64,000 bases of DNA from VXNE01 sp965261535 (lineage in GTDB: Bacteria; Pseudomonadota; Gammaproteobacteria; Pseudomonadales; Azotimanducaceae): the NCBI GenBank assembly GCA_965261535.1, contig OZ253469.1, positions 2,294,001 to 2,358,000 of the forward strand, written 5' to 3'. The notes below the pieces were generated by a model. It had not been told where the DNA came from. It worked only from the letters and a program-made list of their open reading frames with translations, and did not search any database. The position numbers and the translations under genes are program-made. This document shows, piece by piece, positions 32,850-43,174 of the stretch (the stretch's first letter is position 1; the number at the start of each line of letters is the position of its first letter).

Positions 32850-33272
32850 TCAGCGCCGACGTTTTCTCAGTTCTTCCAGCGTGCGCTGCCGCCCCGCGGC
32901 GTCGGCCAACTGCGCCGTTGCAAGGGAATAGTCGAAGTCGGCGGCCTGTTCCGACAGGTTGCGCTCTGCCCGGTCCCTCACGTCGATGGCCGCGGCCTCA
33001 TCGATGTCGTCGGCGCGCAACGCGGTATCCGCCAGCACGGTCACGATTCCCGGCTGCACCTCGAGGAATCCGCCCGAAGCGAAGAAGAGATCCTCTTCGC
33101 CGTTTTCGAACCGAAGCGTCACCGGACCCGCCCTGATGCCCGTCAAGAGCGGCGCATGGCCGGGCAGTATGCCGAGTTCCCCGATGCTTCCCGTCGCGAT
33201 GACCATTGTCACGCGGCCGGAAAAGATCTCTCTCTCGGCGCTCACGATGTCGCACTGCATGGTCGAGGCCAT
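32850..33272 (-). CDS. atpC: F1Fo ATP synthase epsilon subunit
   Basis: A 140-residue epsilon subunit. The beta-sandwich begins CDIVSAEREIFSGRV and contains GELGILPGHAPLLTGIRAG; a C-terminal helical hairpin rich in Arg and Ala follows. It forms part of the central stalk and can inhibit ATP hydrolysis. Last gene of the atp operon, 15 bp after atpD. Confidence 0.95.
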   Translation of the reverse strand: MASTMQCDIVSAEREIFSGRVTMVIATGSIGELGILPGHAPLLTGIRAGPVTLRFENGEEDLFFASGGFLEVQPGIVTVLADTALRADDIDEAAAIDVRDRAERNLSEQAADFDYSLATAQLADAAGRQRTLEELRKRRR

Positions 33273-33287
33273 GGGATTTTAAGCTCC

Positions 33288-34667
33288 TTACGCCAGCGTC
33301 TTGGCCTTCTCGCGCGCGCTGTCGATGTCACCGACCATGAAGAACGCTTGCTCCGGCAGGGTATCGGCTTCGCCGTCCAGAATGGCCCGGAAGCTGCGGA
33401 CGGTATCCTCGCGGGAAACGTATTGGCCAGGCTGGCCCGTGAATTGCTCGGCGACGAACATCGGCTGCGAGAAGAACTGCTGCATCCGCCGCGCGCGATA
33501 AACGAGGGCCTTGTCTTCCTCCGACAGTTCGTCCATGCCGAGAATGGCGATGATATCGCGCAGCTCCTGGTAGTGTTGCAAGGTCTCCTGGACGCCGCGC
33601 GCCGTCTCGTAATGTTCCCGACCGACAATGTTCGGGTCGAGTTGGCGGCTGGTCGAGTCGAGCGGGTCGACCGCCGGGTAGATGCCGAGGTCCGTGATTG
33701 CCCGAGACAGCGTGACGGTCGAGTCAAGATGCGCGAACGTCGTCGCCGGCGACGGGTCGGTCAGGTCGTCGGCCGGGACATAGATGGCCTGGACCGAAGT
33801 GATCGACCCGGTCTTCGTGGTGGTGATTCGTTCCTGCAGCACACCCATTTCTTCCGCGAGATTCGGCTGATAGCCGACAGCGGAAGGCATGCGACCAAGC
33901 AGCGCCGAGACTTCGGTGCCAGCCAGGGTGTAGCGATAGATGTTGTCGATGAAGAGCAGCACGTCGCGCCCTTCGTCGCGGAACTGTTCGGCGAGCGTCA
34001 AACCGCTGAGTCCCACGCGCAACCGGTTGCCCGGCGGCTCGTTCATCTGGCCGAAGACCAGGGAGATCTTGTCCAGCACCCCGGCTTCCGCCATCTCGTA
34101 GTAGAAGTCGTTGCCCTCGCGGGTCCGCTCGCCTACGCCGGCGAATACCGAGAGACCCGCATGTTCGGTGGCGATGTTGCGGATCAGCTCCAGCATGGTG
34201 ACGGTCTTGCCGACGCCAGCTCCGCCAAAAAGGCCTACCTTGCCACCTCTCGCCATCGGACACATGAGATCGATGACCTTCACGCCGGTATCAAGCAGTT
34301 CGATATCGCCTTTCTGATCCTCGAACGTCGGCGGGTCCCGGTGGATGGGCAGGCGTTGGCGCGCATTGATCGGGCCCTTCTCATCGATGGCGTCACCGAG
34401 CACGTTCATGATGCGACCCAGGGTTTCTTCGCCGACGGGAATGGTGATCGGGTGTCCCGTGTTGGAGACCGAGAGGCCGCGTGCAAGGCCCTCGGACGAT
34501 CCCATCGCGATGGTGCGCACAACGCCGTCGCCGAGTTGCTGCTGCACTTCGAGCGTCAACCCGCGTTCCGTGACGGTGAGGGCATCGTAAATCCTGGGGA
34601 CTTCCTCCCGTGGGAATTCGACGTCGATGACGGCGCCGATGATCTGGACGATTTTGCCGCTACTCAT
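33288..34667 (-). CDS. atpD: F1Fo ATP synthase beta subunit
   Basis: A 459-residue catalytic subunit. The P-loop GGAGVGKT lies near residue 150, the catalytic glutamate in GVGERTREGNDFY follows, the DELSEED segment is near residue 390, and ALLGRMPSAVGYQPNL is conserved. Three beta subunits carry the nucleotide sites that make ATP. Start ATG 34667, 31 bp after the atpG stop. Confidence 0.98.
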   Translation of the reverse strand: MSSGKIVQIIGAVIDVEFPREEVPRIYDALTVTERGLTLEVQQQLGDGVVRTIAMGSSEGLARGLSVSNTGHPITIPVGEETLGRIMNVLGDAIDEKGPINARQRLPIHRDPPTFEDQKGDIELLDTGVKVIDLMCPMARGGKVGLFGGAGVGKTVTMLELIRNIATEHAGLSVFAGVGERTREGNDFYYEMAEAGVLDKISLVFGQMNEPPGNRLRVGLSGLTLAEQFRDEGRDVLLFIDNIYRYTLAGTEVSALLGRMPSAVGYQPNLAEEMGVLQERITTTKTGSITSVQAIYVPADDLTDPSPATTFAHLDSTVTLSRAITDLGIYPAVDPLDSTSRQLDPNIVGREHYETARGVQETLQHYQELRDIIAILGMDELSEEDKALVYRARRMQQFFSQPMFVAEQFTGQPGQYVSREDTVRSFRAILDGEADTLPEQAFFMVGDIDSAREKAKTLA

Positions 34668-34698
34668 GCGTGTTGTTTCCCTTGTTCGAATCCTGTTG

Positions 34699-35559
34699 CT
34701 ACACCGCCGTCGCGCCGCCGACGATCTCCGCGATTTCCTGGGTGATCGCCGCCTGCCGGGCGTTGTTGTATATCAACGTCAATTCGCCGATCAGCTCCTC
34801 GGCGCTCTCCGTCGCGTTCTTCATCGCGATCATCTTGGCGGCCTGTTCGCAGGCGGTGTTCTCGATCACCGCGTGATAGACCTGCGCCTCGATGAACCGC
34901 GTCACCAAACCCTCGATCAGTTCTCTCGCGTCCGGTTCGTAGATATAGTCCCAACGCCGTTTCAGCGCGTCGTCGTCTTCCGGATCGAGGGGCAGAAGCT
35001 GTTTTGTTGTCGGCCGCTGAGTCATCGTATTGACGAACTCGTTGGAGATGATGTCGAGGCGGTCGATGTCGCCGGCGTCGAAGGCATCGAGCATGACCTT
35101 GACGCCTCCGATCAGCGTATCGACCGTCGGATGCTCGCCGATATCGTTGATCACGGCCACGACATTGCCGCCGAACGCGCGGAAAAAAGCGGCCGCCTTG
35201 TTGCCGATCAAGGTCAGGTCGATCTCGACGCCTCGCACGTTCCACTCCCCCATCGCGCGCACCAGTTCCCGGAACAGGTTCGCGTTCAGGCCGCCGCACA
35301 ATCCCTTGTCCGTGGAAACGACGATATAGCCCATGCGTCTGACTTCGCGCGCAATCATGTAGGTATGGCGATACTCCGCGCTCGAGTTCGCCAGGTGGCC
35401 GATCACCTGTCGGATTCGGTTCGAATACGGGCGCCCCTGTTCCATGCGGTCCCGCGTGCGGCGCATCTTGCTCGCCGCCACCAACTGCATGGCGCGGGTG
35501 ATCTTCTGCGTGTTCTGCACGCTGCCGATCTTTTTCTTGATTTCCTTGCCGACGGCCAT
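34699..35559 (-). CDS. atpG: F1Fo ATP synthase gamma subunit
   Basis: A 286-residue rotor subunit. The N-terminal helix reads MAVGKEIKKKIGSVQNTQKITRAMQLVAASKM, the signature VSTDKGLCGGLNANLF lies near residue 78, and the C-terminal ATESAEELIGELTLIYNNARQAAITQEIAEIVGGA is diagnostic. It couples rotation of the c-ring to the catalytic sites. Lies between atpA and atpD. Confidence 0.98.
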   Translation of the reverse strand: MAVGKEIKKKIGSVQNTQKITRAMQLVAASKMRRTRDRMEQGRPYSNRIRQVIGHLANSSAEYRHTYMIAREVRRMGYIVVSTDKGLCGGLNANLFRELVRAMGEWNVRGVEIDLTLIGNKAAAFFRAFGGNVVAVINDIGEHPTVDTLIGGVKVMLDAFDAGDIDRLDIISNEFVNTMTQRPTTKQLLPLDPEDDDALKRRWDYIYEPDARELIEGLVTRFIEAQVYHAVIENTACEQAAKMIAMKNATESAEELIGELTLIYNNARQAAITQEIAEIVGGATAV

Positions 35560-35593
35560 CGCGATCTACGTTTGCGTTGTGTTGTTTACCGAG

Positions 35594-37144
<1,551 letters not shown>

Positions 37145-37199
37145 TACCCGTTGTCCTCAAATTCGCCGCGCCGCTTTGCCGAGCGCCTGACGCCGATTC

Positions 37200-37745
37200 C
37201 TATGCTCTCGCTAGCGACTCGGCCAGCTTGTCCAACTTGCCCCGCACCGAACCGTCGACCACGGTGTCGCCAGCGCGAATGACGGCACCTCCGATCAAGC
37301 TTTCGTCCACTGCGGCGCTGACCTCGATCTCGCGCTCGAAACGCCTCGCCAGCGCGGCGGTCAGCCGTTCGATTTCCGCATCGGTGAGCGCCACGGCAGA
37401 GATCACCTCTACCTCCAGCGTCATCGAAGCCTCGGCCTTCAGCGTCTCGAACTGCTCGCTTATCTCGCCCAACAGCGCCAACCGCTTGTTCGACGCCAGG
37501 ACCTGTACAAACCGACGTGTCGGTTCCGCCACCTCGCCGAATTCTTCCCGCACAAGTTCAAGCAGTTGATACGCCTTCTGCGCGTCGGCAATCGGTGCCG
37601 CAACGAGGGCGCGCACACCAGGTTCCGCAAGCGTCCGCGCAAGGAACCACAGCATTCGCGACCAGCGATCCTGATCGGCGCTCCTGACTGCCAGGTCGAA
37701 CGCCGCATTCGCGTAGGGACGCGCGAGCGTCGCAAGTTCCGCCAT
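37200..37745 (-). CDS. atpH: F1Fo ATP synthase delta subunit
   Basis: A 181-residue peripheral-stalk subunit. It begins MAELATLARPYANAAFDLA and ends with the conserved ESLIGGAVIRAGDTVVDGSVRGKLDKLAESL. I choose ATG 37745 because the family starts here and GGAGG lies upstream; an in-frame ATG at 37832 would add an unconserved tail overlapping atpF. It links F1 to the b subunits. Confidence 0.96.
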   Translation of the reverse strand: MAELATLARPYANAAFDLAVRSADQDRWSRMLWFLARTLAEPGVRALVAAPIADAQKAYQLLELVREEFGEVAEPTRRFVQVLASNKRLALLGEISEQFETLKAEASMTLEVEVISAVALTDAEIERLTAALARRFEREIEVSAAVDESLIGGAVIRAGDTVVDGSVRGKLDKLAESLARA

Positions 37746-37806
37746 CAGCGAGCAACCTCCGGCCTGGCTGAAACGTGGCGCATTCGTAGACCGTCGTTCA
37801 AGAGGG

Positions 37807-38277
37807 CTAGAGTTCCCCGGCGAGGCGATCAAGAAGTTCGCGGTGGCGGCGACGGTCGATGGTGGCGGCCAGTATCCGTTCCGCGCCCTGCACGGCGAGG
37901 ACGGCGACCTGCGCCCGCAACGCCTCCTTGACGCGGTTGACTTCCTGTTCTATTTCCGCGCCGGCGGCCTCCTTCAGGCGTTCGCCCTCGTCCCGCGCGT
38001 CCCGCCTGGCCTGCTCGATCATTTGCGTCGCCTGTCCGCGGGCCTGATCAACGATCTGCCGCGACTCCTCCCTCGCTTCGCGCAACCGCGCGTCCGCCCT
38101 GTCCTGCGCGAGCTCCAGGTCTTTCTGCGCCCGCTCCGCCGCTTCCAGACCATCGGCAATCGTCTTTTGCCGCTCCCGCATGGCCTGGCTCAGAAACGGC
38201 CAGATGAACCGATGGCAAAACCACACGAAGATGAGGAAAACAGCGGATTGCGCGAGGAGCGTAGCGGTGATGTTCAT
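37807..38277 (-). CDS. atpF: F1Fo ATP synthase b subunit
   Basis: A 156-residue subunit with one N-terminal membrane helix (ATLLAQSAVFLIFVWFCHRFIW) and a long charged coiled coil, AERAQKDLELAQDRADARLREAREE, forming the stator stalk. Length matches the gammaproteobacterial b subunit. A single atpF copy, as opposed to a b/b' pair, is present. Confidence 0.96.
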   Translation of the reverse strand: MNITATLLAQSAVFLIFVWFCHRFIWPFLSQAMRERQKTIADGLEAAERAQKDLELAQDRADARLREAREESRQIVDQARGQATQMIEQARRDARDEGERLKEAAGAEIEQEVNRVKEALRAQVAVLAVQGAERILAATIDRRRHRELLDRLAGEL

Positions 38278-38325
38278 CTGCCTTGCCTCTCCCTACTTGT
38301 TTTACTTGGCGCGTTATCTGGCCGG

Positions 38326-38562
38326 CTAGCCGCCGACCGCGAATATCACATACAGACCGATACCCACCGCAATCATCGGCACGGCGTCCACAAGGCCGAG
38401 AACGATGAAGAGCTGGGTTCTCAGCATCGGCAAGAGTTCCGGCTGGCGCGCAACGCCTTCCAGAAACTTGCCGCCCAGAACTCCCACGCCGATGGCGGCG
38501 CCGACCGCGCCAAGCCCCATCATCACGCCGCCCGCGACATACAAAAGAACCGCTAGTTCCAC
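38326..38562 (-). CDS. atpE: F1Fo ATP synthase c subunit
   Basis: A 78-residue hairpin of two membrane helices forming the rotor ring. The loop GVARQPELLPMLRT and the second helix FIVLGLVDAVPMIAVGIGLY, with its proton-carrying Asp, are very close to the Escherichia coli subunit. No Na+ ligand pattern is apparent, so proton coupling is likely. Confidence 0.97.
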   Translation of the reverse strand: MELAVLLYVAGGVMMGLGAVGAAIGVGVLGGKFLEGVARQPELLPMLRTQLFIVLGLVDAVPMIAVGIGLYVIFAVGG

Positions 38563-38652
38563 GATTTAGATACTCCTTCTACGCCTTTCGGTCGTTGACT
38601 ACTTCACTTGTTGCTCGCACCGCTTGCCTTCGTCTTCGCACTTTATTTTGGG

Positions 38653-39489
38653 TCAGTGTTCTTCCTCGACGTCGTACGCCTGAGCAAGGTAGACGACCGT
38701 CAACACGGCGAATATGAAAGCCTGCAGAATGATGATCAGCACATGGAACACCGCCCAGGCCCACTGCAGCACGCCGCCGAAAAGACCAGTCATCCAGCTC
38801 GAGTACATCAAGGCAATGAGGATGAAGATCATTTCGCCGGCATAGAGGTTGCCGAACAACCGCAAACCGAGTGACAGGGGCTTCGCCAGCAGCGTGACCC
38901 CCTCGAGAATGAAGTTGATCGGCGCCAGAATTTTCGGAAAGGGGTGAAAAGCGAGTTCCTTCAAGAACCCCAACGCTCCTTTCTCGCGAATGCTGTAGAA
39001 CAGGATGAGGGCGAAAACGGTAAGCGCCATTCCCATCGTCACGTTCGGGTCCGTGGTCGGCACCACCTTCATGTAGGGCACACCAAGCAAATGGGCGAGC
39101 TGCGGAATCCAGTCCACGGGGACGAGATCCATCAGATTCATGAGAAAGACCCACACGAAGATGGTGAGCGCAAGCGGCGCGATAAGCTCGTTGCGGTGAC
39201 TGAATACGGAGGACACGGTGTCGTCGATGAAATCCACCAGCATCTCGACGGCGTTTTGCAGTTTGCCCGGCACGCCGGCCGTAGCGCGTCTCGCCGCGAT
39301 CCGGAACACCACGCAAAAGAGGACGCCGAGGGCGACCGCCCATCCCATCGAATCGACATTTATCGCCACGAAGCCCATGTCCCCCGCCTCCTGCGCGGTG
39401 GATGCGAACCCCCATGTGCCGTCGGGATGCCGACCGTACGTGAGGTTGGTCAGGTGATGCTGAATATATTCGCTTGAGCTTACGGCCAC
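38653..39489 (-). CDS. atpB: F1Fo ATP synthase a subunit
   Basis: A 278-residue membrane stator subunit. The essential arginine is in LSLGLRLFGNLYAGE near residue 206, and NLMDLVPVDWIPQ and the C-terminal ILQAFIFAVLTVVYLAQAY match the proton-channel helices. It forms the half-channels next to the c-ring. Start ATG 39489, 18 bp after atpI. Confidence 0.97.
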   Translation of the reverse strand: MAVSSSEYIQHHLTNLTYGRHPDGTWGFASTAQEAGDMGFVAINVDSMGWAVALGVLFCVVFRIAARRATAGVPGKLQNAVEMLVDFIDDTVSSVFSHRNELIAPLALTIFVWVFLMNLMDLVPVDWIPQLAHLLGVPYMKVVPTTDPNVTMGMALTVFALILFYSIREKGALGFLKELAFHPFPKILAPINFILEGVTLLAKPLSLGLRLFGNLYAGEMIFILIALMYSSWMTGLFGGVLQWAWAVFHVLIIILQAFIFAVLTVVYLAQAYDVEEEH

Positions 39490-39507
39490 TTTTGGCTGGG
39501 TCCTGCG

Positions 39508-39951
39508 TCAGGCTTGATCTCGTGTTCTCTTCGAGCGCTTCCGCGGCGCTCCCATCATGTCCTTCGGTCTGCTCGGCGCGCTCACCCAGGGCAGCAACGG
39601 GGCGATCACCTGCATCACGATCGCGACCGTCAGCGCAACGAAAAAACCCAGCGGCTCTACAGTGGCCAAGGACAATGCCACCGCCATCAAAACCGCCGAT
39701 AGCACCAATTTGCCCGTGGCGTGGCCAACCAATCGCCTGGCCTCGCGCAGCGGTGTATCGCCGCCATCGAGAGACAACCGCCGCGCCGCGCCGAGGGCAA
39801 ACAATGCATTCGGCAGCACGATCACCGCTCCTCCAAGCAAAGCCGAACCCGCCTGGGGACCCGCTTGGCCAAAACCACTGAACAACATCAACAGGCACAC
39901 CGCCCCGACGGCGGCGACTTGCAGACCCACGATGCGAAACGGTGCCGCCAT
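39508..39951 (-). CDS. atpI: ATP synthase assembly protein AtpI
   Basis: A 147-residue membrane protein with four hydrophobic segments in the usual atpI place upstream of atpB. It fits the AtpI/UncI group (LFSGFGQAGPQAGSALLGGAVIVLPNALFALGA) that helps c-ring assembly. ATG 39951 is preferred because the family begins with this region; an ATG at 40008 is possible. The Lys/Arg-rich tail (PRKRSKRTRDQA) is unusual. Confidence 0.85.
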   Translation of the reverse strand: MAAPFRIVGLQVAAVGAVCLLMLFSGFGQAGPQAGSALLGGAVIVLPNALFALGAARRLSLDGGDTPLREARRLVGHATGKLVLSAVLMAVALSLATVEPLGFFVALTVAIVMQVIAPLLPWVSAPSRPKDMMGAPRKRSKRTRDQA

Positions 39952-40080
39952 CGCTTGCGCGTTAACGGTGCCGGGGGCGCGCGACGGGCGCATTATACGG
40001 ATGCACACGTGCGATGGAAGCGCCTCGCCCAGCGGTCCGCAGAACCCGCCGGCTCGCGCCGGATCTCGTGAGTAACCCGA

Positions 40081-40935
40081 CTACCGCAGACGTTGCAGAA
40101 TACCGTCGAGTTCGTCGAGGTTCGTGTATGAGATGACCACCTTGCCCCTGCCCTTCGCGCTGTGCGAAATGGCCACGGGCGCGCCGAGTCTGTCGGACAG
40201 TTCCCGTTCGAGCCGCAGCGTATCGGGATCACGCGGCGGCGTCCTCGTCGATGCCGCCGGAGCCGCCTGCGCGCGCCGCGCCAGCGTTTCCGTCTGACGG
40301 ACGGAGAGTCCCTTTTCCGCCGCCAACCGGGCAATGCGCGCCTGGGTCAGCTCGTCCAGCGGCAGCAGCGCCCGAGCATGGCCCATCTCAATGGCGCCGG
40401 ATTGCAGCAGTTCGCGCGCAACATCACCGAGGTCCAGCAAGCGCAGCAGGTTGGAAACGGCGGGGCGCGACTTGCCCACGGCGGCGGCGACGTCTTCATG
40501 CGTCATGTCGAACTCTTCCAGCAATCGCCGCAACCCAAATGCCTCCTCCAGAGGCGTCAGTGCTTCGCGCTGGATATTCTCGATCAGCGCCATGGCCATG
40601 GCCTGGCTGTCGTCCACTTCCCTGACAATCGCCGCGATACGGTCGCGACCGGCCTTCTGCGCCGCGCGCCAGCGCCGTTCTCCGGCTATCAGTTCGTAAC
40701 CGCCCCCGGAGCGGGGACGCACGACTATGGGTTGCATCAAGCCCTGGGATTCGATGGACGCCGCCAGTTCCTCGATGCCTTCGTCCGGGATATCGAGGCG
40801 CGGCTGATGCGGGCTCCGATAGACTTCGTCCACGCCCACTTCCAGCAAGCCCGGCATCTGGGCAGCTGTCGCCTCGGTCGGCGCCGCGCCCAGCATTGCG
40901 TCCAATCCGCGTCCGAGACGTCTTCTTCTTTCCAC
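40081..40935 (-). CDS. parB: Chromosome-partitioning protein ParB
   Basis: A 284-residue parS-binding CTPase. After RRRLGRGLDAMLG it has SPHQPRLDI, box I/II segments GERRWRAAQKAG and MALIENIQREALTPLEEA, and an HTH with THEDVAAAVGKSRPAVSNLLRLL. GTG 40935 gives the usual N-terminus. parB normally follows parA, but here upstream sequence ends after 87 bp at an ISKra4-type element, and no parA is seen beyond it. Transcribed with the atp genes. Confidence 0.93.
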   Translation of the reverse strand: MERRRRLGRGLDAMLGAAPTEATAAQMPGLLEVGVDEVYRSPHQPRLDIPDEGIEELAASIESQGLMQPIVVRPRSGGGYELIAGERRWRAAQKAGRDRIAAIVREVDDSQAMAMALIENIQREALTPLEEAFGLRRLLEEFDMTHEDVAAAVGKSRPAVSNLLRLLDLGDVARELLQSGAIEMGHARALLPLDELTQARIARLAAEKGLSVRQTETLARRAQAAPAASTRTPPRDPDTLRLERELSDRLGAPVAISHSAKGRGKVVISYTNLDELDGILQRLR

Positions 40936-40977
40936 TGTCAGACCGGTGTTCTCTGCCCCGTCCGTGCGCACGCGGGG

Positions 40978-41007
40978 ATCATACACGTTCGCGCCGAAGG
41001 CCCCCAA
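40978..41007 (-). promoter_or_regulatory. parB: Candidate sigma-70 promoter for parB
   Basis: On the minus strand TTGGGG (41007-41002) and TATGAT (40983-40978) are separated by 18 bp, about 43 bp upstream of the chosen parB start. It may drive parB and the atp operon now that the upstream genes are cut off by the insertion element. The -35 is only a partial match. Confidence 0.35.
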
Positions 41008-41022
41008 CCGCCGCTACCCCGC

Positions 41023-42864
41023 GGGTGCACGTCAGATTTGTGATGGATTTGCGAGAGGCGGGAGAGAACGGGACATTGGCGCGGAGTTCTGACAGAATCT
41101 AATGCTGTCAGTCGCGCGAGGATCTCGCAATGTCCAACGCACAGGATCTCGAAGCCTTGAACGAGCGCCGCGAACAGATCGTCCGGGAGTTGGCCGCCCT
41201 CGGCGACATGCAGTCCGGCTCCCTGGCGGAGCGCTACCGCCGATGCGGAAAGCCCACCTGCCATTGCGCCACCGACGGCGGCCGCGGCCACGGCCCGAGT
41301 TGGTCGCTGACGCGCCGCGTCGGTGGCAAGACGGTCACGCGCATCATCGCGGCCCCGGAAGTCCCCGAGGTGCGGGCGCGCGTGGCCGAGTGCCGCCGCC
41401 TGCGGCGGCTGGTGCGGGAACTGATCGAGGTCGGCGACCGGTTCTGGGATGCGCGCCGGGCCGGCGCGCGGCGGGAGCGCGGGGAGGCCGCGAAAAAGGG
41501 GGCTTCGCGGCGCGCGTCGCGGCGGAGGCCGGCGCCGAAGTCGAACGGCTGATCGGCGACGGCGCGCTTGACGGCCTGGACTTCGAGGCGGTCGAGACCG
41601 CGGCCAAACGGCTGGCGCTCGGGATCATGGGCCGGGCGGTCGCCGGGCGCCTGAACGCCGACCGCTCCGACGAGAAGGGTCCCCGGCAACCCTGCGCGTG
41701 CGGCGCGCACGCCCGATGCGCCGGCCGCCGGCCCAAAACCTTCACGACGGCGCTGGGCGAGATCGAACTGCTGCGCGCCTGGTATCACTGCGAGAACTGC
41801 GGCGCGGGCTTCAGCCCGCGCGACCGCGCGCTCGGCCCGGAGGGAACGTCCCTGTCGCCGGCGGCCCCGCGCATGACCGGCCTCGCCGCGGCCCGGGTCA
41901 GCTTCGCCGAGAGCGGCGAACTGCTGCGCGAACTGGCCGGCCTCGACATCGATGCCAAGCTGGCGGAGCGCCAAGCCGAGGCGCTCGGGCGCGAGATCGC
42001 CGACGACGAGCGCCACGTCGTCGAACCCGAGCCCGCGACCGCCCGGACCCTCTACCTCGGCCTCGACGGCACGGGCGTGCCGGTGCGCAAGGCCGAGACC
42101 CGGGGCCGAAGGGGCAATCAGCCGGACGGGTCCGCCAAGACGCGCGAGGCCAAGATCGTGGCCGTCTGGTCCGCGGACACCCTCGACCGGGACGGTCGTC
42201 CCGCGCGCGACCCCGGCTCGGTCACCTACAGCGGCGCCATCGAGACCATCGCCAGCCGCGACACCGACACCGAGCCGTCGCCCTTCGCCGGCCGCGCTTT
42301 GCGCGAGGCCGAAAGGCGATGCTTCGACGAGGCACCGCGTCGCGCGGTCCTCGGCGACGGCGCGCTCTGGATATGGAACTGGGCGGACGAGCACGCCCCC
42401 GGCGCCATCCAGATCGTCGACATCTTCCACGCCAAGGGGCATCTGTTCGACGTCGCCAAGGCCATCTACGGAGCGGGAACCGATCTCGCCGACCGGTGGG
42501 GGAAACAACGCCGCGACGAACTCGATCAAGGCCGCATCGACGACATCCTCGCCGCCCTCCGCGGCCATGCCGAAACCTGCGACGACGCCCGCAAGTGCGT
42601 CGACTACATCGACAACAACCGCGACCGGATGCGGTATCCGGAGTTCCGGGCCATGGGCCTTTGCGTCGCGACCGGCGTCGTCGAGGGCGGCTGCAAGAAC
42701 ATCGTCGCAAGCCGCCTCAAGCGCGGCGGAATGCACTGGACCGTCGCTGGCGCCAACGCCATCATGGCCCTGCGATGCGCGATCCTCAGCAATCGCTTCG
42801 ACGACTTCTGGGAGCGCCGCGCAAGCGGATGATAATCCTCACATCACAAATCTGACGTGCACCC
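41023..42864 (+). mobile_element. ISKra4-type 1 insertion sequence, intact, 1842 bp
   Basis: Terminal inverted repeats start GGGTGCACGTCAGATTTGTG at 41023, with the complement ending at 42864. It encodes a full transposase in two overlapping frames. The flanks (TACCCCGC at the left, CTAGCCCG at the right) are not a direct repeat, in contrast to the other two ISKra4-type insertions here, so the outer sequences have probably been rearranged. The right end abuts the inverted-repeat element at 42865 directly. Confidence 0.88.
41130..42832 (+). CDS. ISKra4-type transposase, probably made by -1 programmed frameshifting
   Basis: The first frame (41130-41552, 140 residues, LAERYRRCGKPTCHC) overlaps a longer -1 frame ending at 42832. 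They meet at CGAAAAAGGGGG (41491-41502), a plausible slippery site. The second frame holds a zinc ribbon (CACGAHARC, HCENCGAGFSPRD) and the DDE core: LYLGLDGTGVPV, VLGDGALWIWNWADE, DIFHAKGHLFDVAKAIYG, then VVEGGCKNIVASRLKRGGMHW near the end. Fusion length would be about 567 residues. No inactivating lesion is seen. Confidence 0.85.
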
Positions 42865-43114
42865 CTAGCCCGCATATCTCACCAAGGGCCGCGATGATCG
42901 CGCAGGATTTTTTTCGCGTGCGCGTGCTCGCGAGCGGAAGCATAGCCATGCCTTATGGTGTAGTGAGCATGTTCGCGCACGCGGAAAAAAGACCAGCGAG
43001 GGCGCGGCCAGCGCAATCGGTTCCCGCGAGGAACCCCGAAAAACGGAAATAGCTTATTGAAATCAAATGACATTCAACTAACCAACAAGCGGCTTGGTGA
43101 GATATGCGGGCTAG
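42865..43114. mobile_element. Short inverted-repeat element (250 bp, MITE-like)
   Basis: Perfect 22-bp terminal inverted repeats, beginning CTAGCCCGCATATCTCACC at 42865-42886 and mirrored at 43093-43114. The interior contains a second near-palindrome (TTTTTTCGCGTGCGCG near 42910 against CGCGCACGCGGAAAAAA near 42980) and no convincing gene. The ends recall IS1380-family termini, but that is from memory and weak. No clear target duplication was found. It fills most of the gap before the haloperoxidase-like gene. Confidence 0.65.
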
Positions 43115-43174
43115 CCACCCGCCCAACATATTGCTCCCCTCGGTTGCATGCATGATGATTGCCGCGAGGAACGC

